Assembly (NCBI GenBank): GCA_016703535.1
Contig: JADJBV010000001.1
Location: 6,066,001-6,130,000 of the forward strand
Length of the DNA stretch: 64,000 bases
Origin: Deltaproteobacteria bacterium
GTDB taxonomy: Bacteria > Myxococcota > Kuafuiibacteriia > Kuafuiibacteriales > Kuafuiibacteriaceae
Direction: 5' to 3'
Shown here: positions 16,855-25,010 of the stretch, piece after piece
How the letters are laid out: each line of letters begins with the position of its first letter
Position numbering within the stretch: the stretch's first letter is position 1
Translations under genes and position numbers: made by a program
Notes under the pieces: model-generated
Seen by the model: the letters and a program-made list of their open reading frames with translations, nothing else
What the model was told of the DNA's origin: nothing
Database searches by the model: none

Positions 16855-17623
16855 GGAAGTCGACCTCCACCCGCACGTTCGGTCCTTTGGGTGGCACCTC
16901 GTCCTCAAAAAACGGCGGCGGACGAAGGCCTTCTTCGATCACCACCCCGGTCGTGCCGTGGCCCGCGCCGATCACTTCGGCGTGTCCACGGATCTGGTGA
17001 CGCACACCAGCCCGCACCGCTTGGCCGATCTCGAAGGAGGTGCCGACGTCCAGCAAAAATCGCTCGAGGCCGATCCGATCACCCTCATGGGCCCGGGCCT
17101 CGATCATCGCCAGGTCGGCCAAACCAGCCCCGCCCAGGCGTTGCCCCACCACTCGACCAGTCCGAGCGATCGAGGAGTAGCCGGGCATCAATGTATGGGA
17201 GGCACCGGCGCCATCGATGATCTGGAGCGGGCCGCCTCGGGTCACCACGGTCAACACGCCGCTGTGGTTGAGCTCCAGGACCAAAGAGCGATCCCGGGGC
17301 GCCACCACCTGCACCCCGGCCACCTTCACCCGGGACTCGGCGTCGCTCACCACCCAAAGGCGCCCGCGCAACAACTCCAGCGGGCCACCTGGTCCCGGCA
17401 ACGCCACTCGTGAACCGGCCGAAGCCCGAACACGGCCCACCCCCAAGACGTGGAGCTCGACGAAGCCGCTCCCGCCGGTATCCAACACCGTGCCCGCCTT
17501 GAGCAGTTTGGCGGGGGCCAGCGCGACCGAACGATCGTCGGCGCGCACCTCGGGGGTTACGGTCCGCACCACGGCGGCCATCTCGGCGGGAGTCCCGACC
17601 ACCATCAACAGGAGCGGGATCAC
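16844..17623 (-). CDS. Secreted FecR-domain protein
   Basis: A protein of 259 residues with a hydrophobic N-terminus (MIPLLLMVVGTPAEMAAV). The region at about 20-140 matches the FecR domain: LKAGTVLDTGGSGFVELHV, then RASAGSRVAL, then LLRGRLWVVS, the usual strand order. The C-terminal 100 residues are unassigned. Unlike classical FecR anti-sigma factors, it has no cytosolic anti-sigma part and no sigma gene directly beside it. The nearest sigma operon faces it from 15.5 kb. It overlaps the TPR/barrel gene by 4 bases (17620-17623) and the lipoprotein gene by 11 bases, so the three are co-translated. Confidence 0.75.
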   Translation of the reverse strand: MIPLLLMVVGTPAEMAAVVRTVTPEVRADDRSVALAPAKLLKAGTVLDTGGSGFVELHVLGVGRVRASAGSRVALPGPGGPLELLRGRLWVVSDAESRVKVAGVQVVAPRDRSLVLELNHSGVLTVVTRGGPLQIIDGAGASHTLMPGYSSIARTGRVVGQRLGGAGLADLAMIEARAHEGDRIGLERFLLDVGTSFEIGQAVRAGVRHQIRGHAEVIGAGHGTTGVVIEEGLRPPPFFEDEVPPKGPNVRVEVDFREE

Positions 17624-19122
17624 CAGCGGGCCTCCATTCCCATCGAAAGTAGGGTCTCGACGTATTCGTGGTCGGCCCGAGCGTTGGTGGTGATGCGCAG
17701 GTACTCGACCAAAAGATCGACGTGTTCGGACACCACCACCCGGATCCCGAGCTCCGCGGCCACCCGCAGCTCACTGCGCGTTGCGGCGGGACCGATGATC
17801 GCCTCGTCGCCCACCGGCCCGAAGTCACGCAAGGTCAAGGCCACCCCACCCTCGAGCAACACCCCGTCGACCGGCTGCACCCCACCTCGCAACGCGACCG
17901 CACCGCCGATGGCATCAAAGGCGTCGCCCAAGGCCGAGTCGTGGAGGAACATGCCCTCGGCCCGGGCATAGGCCGACTCGACGTCGTAGCGCAGCGCCAA
18001 CACCGCCCGTTGCCCGACCCGATCTCGGTTGAGCGAACTCAGGGTGCGGTCCGGCGGACTGACGTCGATGAAGTCGATGGCTTGGCCATAGAGGCCGAGC
18101 TGAAGCTGGAGTCGGGGCGCAATCCGCAGGGTCAGGTTGGGCCCGCCCTCGATGGACGTCGCGTAGTGCAAGCGGAAGTAGTCGCCGAACACGTCGGAGA
18201 ATCGAACCACCAAGCCGATCACCGCGGATGAAGGGTTGCGAGAGAGGGCGTAGTGTACGCCCGCCGCCACCGCGTACGCGAAGAGATCGAGGCGCTGGAG
18301 TTCATCCCGCTCGCTCAAGAAGGTGTGGTGGTCGACCCGGATCGAGCCGCTGCCGCTCCAACGACCCGAGGTCAACTCGGCCCCCCCTTCGGCGGTGAGG
18401 GCCAAACGGAGCGCCGGGGTGCGAGGTTCGACCCGGCCGGTGACGAAGGCCGGGTTGGTCGAGTAGTCCAGGGCGCTCCGCAGCCGCAAGGAGCCGATCG
18501 GCGCCTGTGATCGTTCGTCCAACCTTCGGCTCAGATCCCGGGCCGCCTCCAACCAAACCAAAGAGCCGGCTGCCTCGGCCTGCCCCTCGGCCAAGTTGGC
18601 CAAACCACGGGCCGCCCCCAGCTCACCCCGGGCGCCCTCTCGGGAGGCCAACAACAAGGCCGCCGCCGCGCCCCGAGGCGTCTCTTCTTCGAACAACTCG
18701 ATGGTGCGATGGGCCGCCACTGGATCACCCAGGGCCGAGCCGACCAAACGCCCCTCCCAAGTATCGGACTCCTCGGCCAAGGCCATGGCCCGGCTTCGTT
18801 GCCCGAGGCGCGCCTCGATGAGGGCCGCCAACAACAAGGTCTCGGGCTCCTTGGGGCCCTGCTCCATGAGGGGCGCCATGATCCCAGCCGCTTCCAAGGT
18901 CCGATCGAGTTGCAAGAGAACTTGCGCCAGGTCTCGGCGCAAAGAGGGTGCATCCGGCGAGGCCGCCACCGCCGCCTCCAAGATCGGTAAGGCCTCCTGG
19001 GTCCGGCCTTCGGCCAACAACTCGGTGGCTTGGGCTGCCAGAACTTGAGCCCTGAGCTCTTGGCCCTGGGCCGCGCTGGCCGTGGTGGTGGCGGTCAGGA
19101 GCAGGAGCAAAAAAGGGCTCAC
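17620..19122 (-). CDS. TPR protein with an outer-membrane-barrel-like C-terminus
   Basis: A protein of 500 residues with a signal peptide (SPFLLLLLTATTTASAAQG). Residues 25-200 have TPR-type helices (ATELLAEGRTQEALPILEAAV, LRRDLAQVLLQLDRTLEAAG). From about 215 onward the sequence is typical of a beta-barrel, with alternating hydrophobic residues and terminal aromatic strands, for example LRLALTAEGGAELTSGRWSG; the last strand ends in ARW. I infer an outer-membrane protein with a periplasmic TPR head, similar in layout to secretion or assembly proteins, but I cannot name a family. It is the first gene of the FecR operon. Confidence 0.72.
   Translation of the reverse strand: MSPFLLLLLTATTTASAAQGQELRAQVLAAQATELLAEGRTQEALPILEAAVAASPDAPSLRRDLAQVLLQLDRTLEAAGIMAPLMEQGPKEPETLLLAALIEARLGQRSRAMALAEESDTWEGRLVGSALGDPVAAHRTIELFEEETPRGAAAALLLASREGARGELGAARGLANLAEGQAEAAGSLVWLEAARDLSRRLDERSQAPIGSLRLRSALDYSTNPAFVTGRVEPRTPALRLALTAEGGAELTSGRWSGSGSIRVDHHTFLSERDELQRLDLFAYAVAAGVHYALSRNPSSAVIGLVVRFSDVFGDYFRLHYATSIEGGPNLTLRIAPRLQLQLGLYGQAIDFIDVSPPDRTLSSLNRDRVGQRAVLALRYDVESAYARAEGMFLHDSALGDAFDAIGGAVALRGGVQPVDGVLLEGGVALTLRDFGPVGDEAIIGPAATRSELRVAAELGIRVVVSEHVDLLVEYLRITTNARADHEYVETLLSMGMEARW
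18912..18925. repeat. GCAAG-N4-CTTGC palindrome, site 7
   Basis: Exact copy with spacer AGAA, in the TPR region of the barrel gene, read as A-Q-V-L-L-Q. Confidence 0.8.
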
Positions 19123-19128
19123 TGCGCC

Positions 19129-19593
19129 TCAGTCCTCCGCGAGGGAACGAGCCACTTCCCGACCGACGTCCCGGTCGCGGATGGCGTGGCGTTTGTCGTG
19201 GGCCTGTTTACCGCGGCACAAGCCGAGCTCGACCTTGGCCTTGCCGCGCAGGAAGTAGACCTCGAGGGGCACCAAGGTCAGGCCCTTCTGCTCGACCTTG
19301 CCCTCCAACTTGTCCAGCTCGTGGCGGTGCAGCAGCAACTTCCGGCGGCGCAGAGGCTCGTGGTTGGAGTAAGAGCCGTTGGTGTATTCGCCGATGTGAG
19401 CGTTGTGCAAAAACGCCTCACCCCGATCGACGGTGGCGAAGGCGTCACCCAAGTTGAGTTTGCCGTCCCGAAGGCTCTTCACCTCGGTGCCCTGGAGCAT
19501 GATCCCGGCCTCGAACTTCTCGAGGACCGAATACTCGAAGAAGGCCTTCCGGTTTTTCGCGACCGAACGGCGGCCGTCGTCGGGCTTCTTCAC
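19129..19593 (-). CDS. smpB: SsrA-binding protein SmpB
   Basis: SmpB binds tmRNA and brings it to stalled ribosomes in trans-translation. The protein is 154 residues from GTG at 19593. That start overlaps the panC stop (GTGA) and gives the usual SmpB length; an upstream in-frame start would add 19 residues. Family motifs are clear: AKNRKAFFEYSVLEKFEAGI, LQGTEVKSLRDGKLNL, and the C-terminal basic tail GKQAHDKRHAIRDRD needed for decoding-centre contact. No tmRNA gene was seen in the window. Confidence 0.97.
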   Translation of the reverse strand: MKKPDDGRRSVAKNRKAFFEYSVLEKFEAGIMLQGTEVKSLRDGKLNLGDAFATVDRGEAFLHNAHIGEYTNGSYSNHEPLRRRKLLLHRHELDKLEGKVEQKGLTLVPLEVYFLRGKAKVELGLCRGKQAHDKRHAIRDRDVGREVARSLAED

Positions 19594-20441
19594 GATGAGA
19601 CCCGTCCCATGATCACGTTGTCGAGCAGACGCGTCGCGCCCACTCGACAAGCCACCAACAACACCACCGGCCCTCGGGCCTCGGCCCGGGGCTCCAAGTT
19701 CTCGGCGTCCCGCAGCTCCAGGTATTCGGCCGTCAACCCAACTTGCGAAAGTTCAGCCTGGGCGGCGTCGACCAAAGCGGCGCCGCGCCGTTCCCCCGCG
19801 GCAAAACGGGCCTCGGCCTGGCGAAGCCCTCGGGACAAAGCCAAAGCCCGCTGCCGGTCTTCGGGAGAAAGATAGACGTTGCGCGAAGACATGGCCAAAC
19901 CGTCCGGTTCTCTTACCAGAGGCGCGCCGATCACCTCCACGTCGAGGCCCAGATCTCGAGCCATGGTCCGGAGCACCGTCAGCTGTTGGTAGTCCTTTTC
20001 GCCGAACACCGCGACGTGGGGGTGCACGATCGAGAACAAACGCAACACCACGGTGGTGACGCCCTTGAAGTGCTGAGGCCGGGCCGCACCACACAAGCCC
20101 TGGCTGGCCTGGGTCACCTCGACCTCGGTCTGAAAGCCGGGCGGGTACATCTCTTCGACGCTGGGCACGAACAACACGTCGCAGCCGGCCGAGGCCAACT
20201 TGCTTCGATCCCCCTCCAGATCCCGAGGATAACGGGCCAGATCTTCGGTGGGTCCAAACTGCTTGGGGTTGACGAAGACCGACGCCACCACCACCTCGGC
20301 TCGGGCTCGGGCTTGGGCGATCAAAGAGAGGTGACCATCGTGGAGTGCGCCCATGGTCGGCACGAACCCAATCCGGAGGCCCTGCCGCTCCAGCTTCCGG
20401 AGGTGCTGTTTCAGCGTCGTCACCCGATCGAAGACCAACAT
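19590..20441 (-). CDS. panC: Pantothenate synthetase
   Basis: PanC joins pantoate and beta-alanine with ATP to form pantothenate, the last step of vitamin B5 synthesis. The 283-residue length from ATG at 20441 is typical. Motifs: the HIGH-like TMGALHDGHLSL near the N-terminus, VVASVFVNPKQFGPTEDLARYPR, and FGEKDYQQLTVL. An open frame continues upstream antisense to mbnP, but homology starts at MLVFDRV, so the start is set there. It overlaps smpB by 4 bases. The partner panB lies at 26825-27754, not adjacent. Confidence 0.97.
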   Translation of the reverse strand: MLVFDRVTTLKQHLRKLERQGLRIGFVPTMGALHDGHLSLIAQARARAEVVVASVFVNPKQFGPTEDLARYPRDLEGDRSKLASAGCDVLFVPSVEEMYPPGFQTEVEVTQASQGLCGAARPQHFKGVTTVVLRLFSIVHPHVAVFGEKDYQQLTVLRTMARDLGLDVEVIGAPLVREPDGLAMSSRNVYLSPEDRQRALALSRGLRQAEARFAAGERRGAALVDAAQAELSQVGLTAEYLELRDAENLEPRAEARGPVVLLVACRVGATRLLDNVIMGRVSS

Positions 20442-20639
20442 CGTCGTGCCCGGGCTAGAGTTGCCCACGGCCTCCCACATCGAAGCAACCCCAGAGGCGA
20501 AGCTCGCAGGGGATTTACCGAAGCAAACGGGGCGACCCGGTAACCGGCCGGGGTGGAGCGCACTCTTCAGTAACTTCGGGTACTTGGGGAACGGGGCCTG
20601 CGGCAACTCACCACACCAGGAGGGCCCAGGGTCGACGGT

Positions 20640-21515
20640 ATGAGGTTGGACATGAAGCGCCTCGCCCTCGGACTCGCCCTCGCCCTCCCGGTGCACCTGG
20701 CCTGCGGAGACGACGAAACCACCCCGCCCGATCACACCCACGAGCCGATGGCCTTGACCGTGAAGTTCGCCGCCAAGGTCGGCACGCGCAACTTCGCTTG
20801 CGGTGAGAGCTACACCGGGATCGCCAAGACCGCGACCTCGACCTGGAGCCCGCAGGACTTCCGCTTCTACGTCGACAACGTACGTTTGGTCGGCGCCGAA
20901 GGAGAAGAGGAGCTCACCTTGGACACCACCGGCGCCAACTCGGCCTGGCAACACGGGACCCTGGCGCTCCTCGACTTCGAGAATAAACAGGGCGATTGCA
21001 GCAACGGCACCGCTGAAACCCGGGACCAGGTGGTCGGCATGATCCACGAGGGCGAATACGATCGGATCCGGTTCACCGTCGGCGTGCCCTTCGCGATGAA
21101 CCACCAAGACGTGACCACCGCTCCGGCGCCCCTCAACCTCAGCGCCATGTTCTGGAGCTGGAACGCCGGCTACAAGTTCCTCAAGATCGACGGCAAGACC
21201 AGCGGGCTCCCCGGCTACAACATCCACCTCGGCAGCACCGGCTGCACCGGCAACAACATGGGCCAGGTCGACAGCTGCACCAACGCCAACCGGGTCGAGG
21301 TCGAGTTGAGTGGCTACGATCCCGGGACCAGCGTGGTGGTGTTGGATCTGGCGGCCTTGGTGGCCGAGGCGAACATCGACAAGAACACGCCAGCGACCGC
21401 TCCGGGTTGTATGTCGGCGCCGACCGATCCCGAGTGTATGCCCATCTTCACCAACCTCGGCCTGCCGATGCCCGGTGTCGCCGCTGGCGCTCAGCGGGTC
21501 TTCAAGCTGGAATAG
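20640..21515 (+). CDS. MbnP-like four-Cys-motif protein of the metallo-mystery pair
   Basis: A protein of 291 residues with a lipoprotein signal (MKRLALGLALALPVHLAC). ATG at 20640 is used; ATG at 20652 gives the same signal. Family marks are FACGESYTGI, DFRFYVDNVRLV, IRFTVGVPFAMNHQD, the Trp-rich MFWSWNAGYKFLKIDG, and paired Cys regions (STGCTGNNMGQVDSC, APGCMSAPTDPEC). Known MbnP proteins bind copper after a partner dihaem enzyme oxidises a Trp to kynurenine. The next gene, 4 bases downstream, is that enzyme type. I infer copper binding at the cell surface; the modification is inferred from the family. Confidence 0.9.
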   Translation: MRLDMKRLALGLALALPVHLACGDDETTPPDHTHEPMALTVKFAAKVGTRNFACGESYTGIAKTATSTWSPQDFRFYVDNVRLVGAEGEEELTLDTTGANSAWQHGTLALLDFENKQGDCSNGTAETRDQVVGMIHEGEYDRIRFTVGVPFAMNHQDVTTAPAPLNLSAMFWSWNAGYKFLKIDGKTSGLPGYNIHLGSTGCTGNNMGQVDSCTNANRVEVELSGYDPGTSVVVLDLAALVAEANIDKNTPATAPGCMSAPTDPECMPIFTNLGLPMPGVAAGAQRVFKLE

Positions 21516-21519
21516 GAAC

Positions 21520-22647
21520 ATGCGGCGCCTGGTCTGGATCCTGTCGATCGCCCTGGGAGGCTGCGGTGGGGCCGAGGAAATCGCGCCCCGCCCCGTCCCC
21601 GCGGAGTTCGCGCCACCCGCCCATTTCCCGCCCCTCTACGTGCCCGCCGACAACCCGGTCACCGCGGAGAAGGTCGAGCTTGGTCGTTATCTGTTTTACG
21701 ATCGCCAGCTCTCGGGCAACGGCACTCAAAGTTGCGGCAGTTGCCACGAACAGGCCAAGGCCTTCACCGACGGCCGGGCCCTGGCGATCGGCTCGACCGA
21801 TGAGGTCGGACGGCGCAACTCGCCGAGCTTGGCCAACGTCGGCTACGTGTCGTCGTTGACCTGGGCCAACCCACTGCTGATCAGCCTGGAGCAACAGATC
21901 CTGTTGCCGATGTTCGGTGAACACCCGGTGGAGCTGGGCCTCGCCGGCAAAGAAGGGGAGCTGTTGGCGCGCCTCGCAGCCGATCCCCGGTATCCGCCGC
22001 TGTTCGCCGCCGCCTTCCCGGACCACAACGACCCGATCACCCTGGAGACCATCGTCCAGGCCGTGAGCACCTTTCAGCGCACCCTCTATTCAGGCGCTTC
22101 CGCCTACGATCGTTGGCTCAACGGTGACTCGAGTGCGCTCAGCCCTTCGGCCGAACGGGGCCGCGCCATGTTCTTCTCGGAGCGCTTCGAGTGTTACCAC
22201 TGCCACGGCGGCCTGCTCTTCACCGACTCGGTGTTCACCGGCGACACCCAGCTCCGGGAGACGCCCTTCCACAACACCGGCCTCTACCACGTGAACGGCG
22301 GTTATCCCGCGGGCGACATCGGGATGGCCGAGGTCACCTTGCGGGACGACGACAACGGCCGCTACCGGGCCCCCAGCCTGCGCAACGTGGAGCTGACGGC
22401 GCCGTACATGCACGACGGCAGCATCGCGACCTTGGACGAGGTCTTGGACCACTACGCCGCCGCCGGCCGCACCATCACGGAAGGTCCGCTGGCCGGGGTC
22501 GGGGCCGACAACCCGCTCAAGGATGGGTTGGTGATCGGCTTCCCGCTCAGCCCCTCCGACCGGGCCGATCTGTTGGCCTTCCTGTTGGCCCTCACCGACC
22601 CCGAGCTGTTGACCCACCCTCGCTACGCCGATCCCTTCACCAGGTGA
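21520..22647 (+). CDS. MbnH-like dihaem peroxidase-family enzyme (MXAN_0977 type)
   Basis: A protein of 375 residues from ATG at 21520, with AGGAAC just upstream and a lipobox-like signal (LSIALGGC). Two haem c sites: CGSCH at 72-76 and CYHCH at 225-229. Other marks of the MauG/cytochrome c peroxidase superfamily are LGRYLFYDRQLSGNGTQSC, GRRNSPSLANVGY, LRNVELTAPYMHDG and DLLAFLLALTDP. In methanotrophs the MbnH partner oxidises a Trp of MbnP to make a copper site. The tight pairing here supports the same role. It was separated from a longer open frame that runs back into mbnP, because the signal peptide marks the real start. Confidence 0.92.
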   Translation: MRRLVWILSIALGGCGGAEEIAPRPVPAEFAPPAHFPPLYVPADNPVTAEKVELGRYLFYDRQLSGNGTQSCGSCHEQAKAFTDGRALAIGSTDEVGRRNSPSLANVGYVSSLTWANPLLISLEQQILLPMFGEHPVELGLAGKEGELLARLAADPRYPPLFAAAFPDHNDPITLETIVQAVSTFQRTLYSGASAYDRWLNGDSSALSPSAERGRAMFFSERFECYHCHGGLLFTDSVFTGDTQLRETPFHNTGLYHVNGGYPAGDIGMAEVTLRDDDNGRYRAPSLRNVELTAPYMHDGSIATLDEVLDHYAAAGRTITEGPLAGVGADNPLKDGLVIGFPLSPSDRADLLAFLLALTDPELLTHPRYADPFTR

Positions 22648-22706
22648 GAGCGAGGCGCAGCTGCGCCCACTTCGTCGACCGCGAGGAAGTTCGCTACCCT
22701 GACCCG

Positions 22707-23141
22707 GTGCGGTCCTCGCTCTTCGGGCTCCCGCTGCTGATCGGTCTCGGCGGTTGTGAGGTCACCGCCGCCGCACCCGCCGCGATGCAAGAGCCGCCCG
22801 TCGTCCGCGCCGTCCCCGAGCACCGGATCCTGCAGTCGGTGCCGAGCCCGGTGCCCCCGGGGGCCCACGACCCCGACCTCCCTCTGCCCAGGCCCGAGAT
22901 CCCTCCGGAGGTGTTGGCCGATCCCAACCTCCGCTGGGCCCCCGCTGAAAACTACACGATCCGCGAGGGCGGAATTGGCAATGTCCTGATGAACATCCCA
23001 TGTACGCCGATGGGCCGAGACCAACCGACCGTGTGGGTCATGGCCCCGCGGCGGGTGGGCAAGAAGAAGTCGGCTCACCAGGTCGCAGTTGAGACCTGCG
23101 CGCGAATCGTCGCGGGGGTTGTCACGCAGGCTCCGCCCTAG
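22707..23141 (+). CDS. Small predicted lipoprotein of unknown function
   Basis: A protein of 144 residues from GTG at 22707. The N-terminus RSSLFGLPLLIGLGGC is a lipoprotein signal. The rest is Pro-rich (VPSPVPPGAHDPDLPLPRP) and then has a short region with two Cys (NIPCTPMGRD, VAVETCARIVAGV). No family was recognised. An open frame on the opposite strand (22623-23309) is longer but has no signal or motif, so I prefer this one. Confidence 0.5.
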   Translation: MRSSLFGLPLLIGLGGCEVTAAAPAAMQEPPVVRAVPEHRILQSVPSPVPPGAHDPDLPLPRPEIPPEVLADPNLRWAPAENYTIREGGIGNVLMNIPCTPMGRDQPTVWVMAPRRVGKKKSAHQVAVETCARIVAGVVTQAPP

Positions 23142-23231
23142 ACACTCCAACACTGAGCGCAGGACCTGCGCTTCGTCGTCCACGGTCCACTCCCGAGGAC
23201 CTCCGAGTTCAGCCACCACCTGCCTTTCGGC

Positions 23232-23248
23232 TTGGTACGGCGCCTGCA
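23232..23248 (+). promoter_or_regulatory. Sigma-54-like promoter upstream of the EF-hand gene
   Basis: TTGGTACGGCGCCTGCA has GG and GC separated by exactly 10 bases and matches the -24/-12 consensus except for two positions. The predicted transcript would start near 23259, 30 bases before the ATG at 23290. Sigma-54 promoters are common in myxobacteria. No activator site was identified. Confidence 0.45.
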
Positions 23249-23289
23249 ATTGTCCCTTCAGCCGACCCGTCGTCGGCGGGAGGCTCACC

Positions 23290-23724
23290 ATGGCGACAGG
23301 CAGCATCAACCAAGTGGCAACCGCCCAACAGGCAGCGGCCTCGGACCGAATGGCCCGGGAGCCCTACGGTCTCAGTGTCTCCAAACGTGCCTCCGCCGCC
23401 CAGGGTGAGGCGATCATCAAGATGATCAAAGACACCAACGACGACGGCAAGGTCAGCAAGGCCGAAGAAAAAGCCTATGCCGCCCAACTCGACAAGTTCC
23501 GGACCGAGATCGATCGCAACGGCGACGGCCAACTCTCCTTCGCCGAACAGGTCGACTTTGCGGTCAAACAAAAGACCCTCAAGACCAGCGAGGTCTCTCG
23601 GCTCTTGGCGGTCGACACCAACAAGGACGGGGTGATGACCAGGGCTGAGGTCGCCGCGTACGAGCTGAAGAAGGACAGCCTCAACCGAGCCGCGCAGCGG
23701 ATCGCCGAAATCGTCGGGGGCTGA
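23290..23724 (+). CDS. EF-hand calcium-binding protein
   Basis: A protein of 144 residues from ATG at 23290, with GGGAGG upstream. Three canonical EF-hand loops are visible: DTNDDGKVSKAEE (from 48), DRNGDGQLSFAE (from 75) and DTNKDGVMTRAE (from 109), each with Asp at positions 1, 3 and 5 and Glu at 12. There is no signal peptide, so a cytosolic calcium sensor or buffer is likely. An unusual N-terminus of about 40 Ala/Ser-rich residues precedes the first loop. The gene stands alone between small secreted-protein genes. Confidence 0.9.
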   Translation: MATGSINQVATAQQAAASDRMAREPYGLSVSKRASAAQGEAIIKMIKDTNDDGKVSKAEEKAYAAQLDKFRTEIDRNGDGQLSFAEQVDFAVKQKTLKTSEVSRLLAVDTNKDGVMTRAEVAAYELKKDSLNRAAQRIAEIVGG

Positions 23725-23874
23725 GGTCAGGCCACGACCCACAGGCAGAGGGGCCCAGGCGAACGCCCCTGACACGTGAAGTCAGAAGGTGATCGATCTC
23801 GCCGCCAAAAGAAGGACGGATGGAGGGGTGCCTTGTTTGACCGCGCTCCCTGTCAACCTCTATCTTCGTGCGCG

Positions 23875-24858
23875 ATGATCGACCTCCATCACTTCTTCGC
23901 CGTCACCCTCCTCACTCTGACTTGGGCCGCGCCCGCACCGGCCCAGGCGGCCACTGGCCCTTGTGAGGTCTCGAAGGACCAACCACCGGGCTTCATCACG
24001 GTCGGCGCCAAGGGGGCCGCCCGCGTCTATTGGGGCAAGGAGCTGCTCGGGGAGGTGCCGCTCGTCCGCCACCAAATGCCGGCCGGGTGCGTCGAGCTCC
24101 GGATGGAGAGCGTCACCTCCAACGAGGTGCTGCCGTTCCGGGCTACGGTGGAGCCCGGTCGGGGCGCGACCTACAACGTCTCGTTCCCCAACAACGTGCC
24201 AGCGCTGTCGCTGCGGCCGGCGGTCGTCGCACCGGATCTGCGGGAAGGGTTATGCAAGCTCAACCCCCACGTCGATCGCGCCTTGAAGGAGCTGGAGAAC
24301 CTGGCCTTCGCACAAGCGTCCAAGACCCTGCGCCGGGCGATCGCCAGCCCTGACACCTGCCGCGAAGACCTGATCTCCATCTATTCACTCAAAGGGATCG
24401 CCGAGGCGATCGGCGGAGAGGACGAGCGCTGCCAAGAAGACTTCGCAATCGTCCTGTCGTTGGATCCCAAGTTCACCATGCCCCCCACTTTTCCCAAGAT
24501 CGAACGTTGCCTGGAGGCGGCGCGGGCCACCCCGGAGGCCCAACGACCGCTCTCGATGTCGATCAACACCGCCAGCTACGATCGGAGCCGAGCGGTGTAC
24601 ACGGTGCCCGTGGCGCTGAGCGATCCCCGCCAGCTGATCTCGAGGCTCGAGGTCTTCGCGCGGCCTCGGGGTGCGACCGACTATTGGCGCCTCAGCGTGC
24701 TCCGAAGCGGCGACACGGCGTCGATCGAGATCCCCGAGTTCGTCGCGCGCCCAGGCGCTGGGCCGGGGCTCGAATACGTGGTCGCGGCGACCGACCGTTG
24801 GGGCGGACGATTGTTCACCATGGGCTCCCGCTCCAAGCCCTTGAGCGCCTCACCTTGA
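23875..24858 (+). CDS. Secreted protein with a PEGA-like domain
   Basis: A protein of 327 residues from ATG at 23875. The signal peptide ends around APAPAQA. A short N-terminal segment resembles a PEGA repeat (ARVYWGKELLGEVPLVRHQMPAG). The middle has helical, TPR-like sequence (LKELENLAFAQASKTLRRAI) with several Cys. The C-terminal 100 residues look like a beta-sandwich (ISRLEVFARPRGATDYWRLS). This layout is common among myxobacterial periplasmic proteins of unknown role. It converges with the Ser/Thr kinase, which also ends in a PEGA-like domain. Confidence 0.6.
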   Translation: MIDLHHFFAVTLLTLTWAAPAPAQAATGPCEVSKDQPPGFITVGAKGAARVYWGKELLGEVPLVRHQMPAGCVELRMESVTSNEVLPFRATVEPGRGATYNVSFPNNVPALSLRPAVVAPDLREGLCKLNPHVDRALKELENLAFAQASKTLRRAIASPDTCREDLISIYSLKGIAEAIGGEDERCQEDFAIVLSLDPKFTMPPTFPKIERCLEAARATPEAQRPLSMSINTASYDRSRAVYTVPVALSDPRQLISRLEVFARPRGATDYWRLSVLRSGDTASIEIPEFVARPGAGPGLEYVVAATDRWGGRLFTMGSRSKPLSASP

Positions 24859-25010
24859 CCGATCCCGCGCCCACGGTCAGATAACCTCACCATCAGATCT
24901 GTTGCCGAGGCTCCGCTCCTGCCGTCCAGTTAAGCTCAGATGGAGGCTGGGGTTGCACCGTGATCACCAAGATGCTCCCCAACTGAGGCCGGGTCCTCGA
25001 CGCCAGGCGC

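Noticed and set aside
20442..20639. Structured-looking region before mbnP considered as a riboswitch
   Set aside because: No conserved box of a known riboswitch (cobalamin, TPP, others) could be matched by eye.
20442..21521. N-terminal extension of panC on the minus strand
   Set aside because: It is antisense to mbnP and has no PanC similarity; homology begins at the ATG at 20441.
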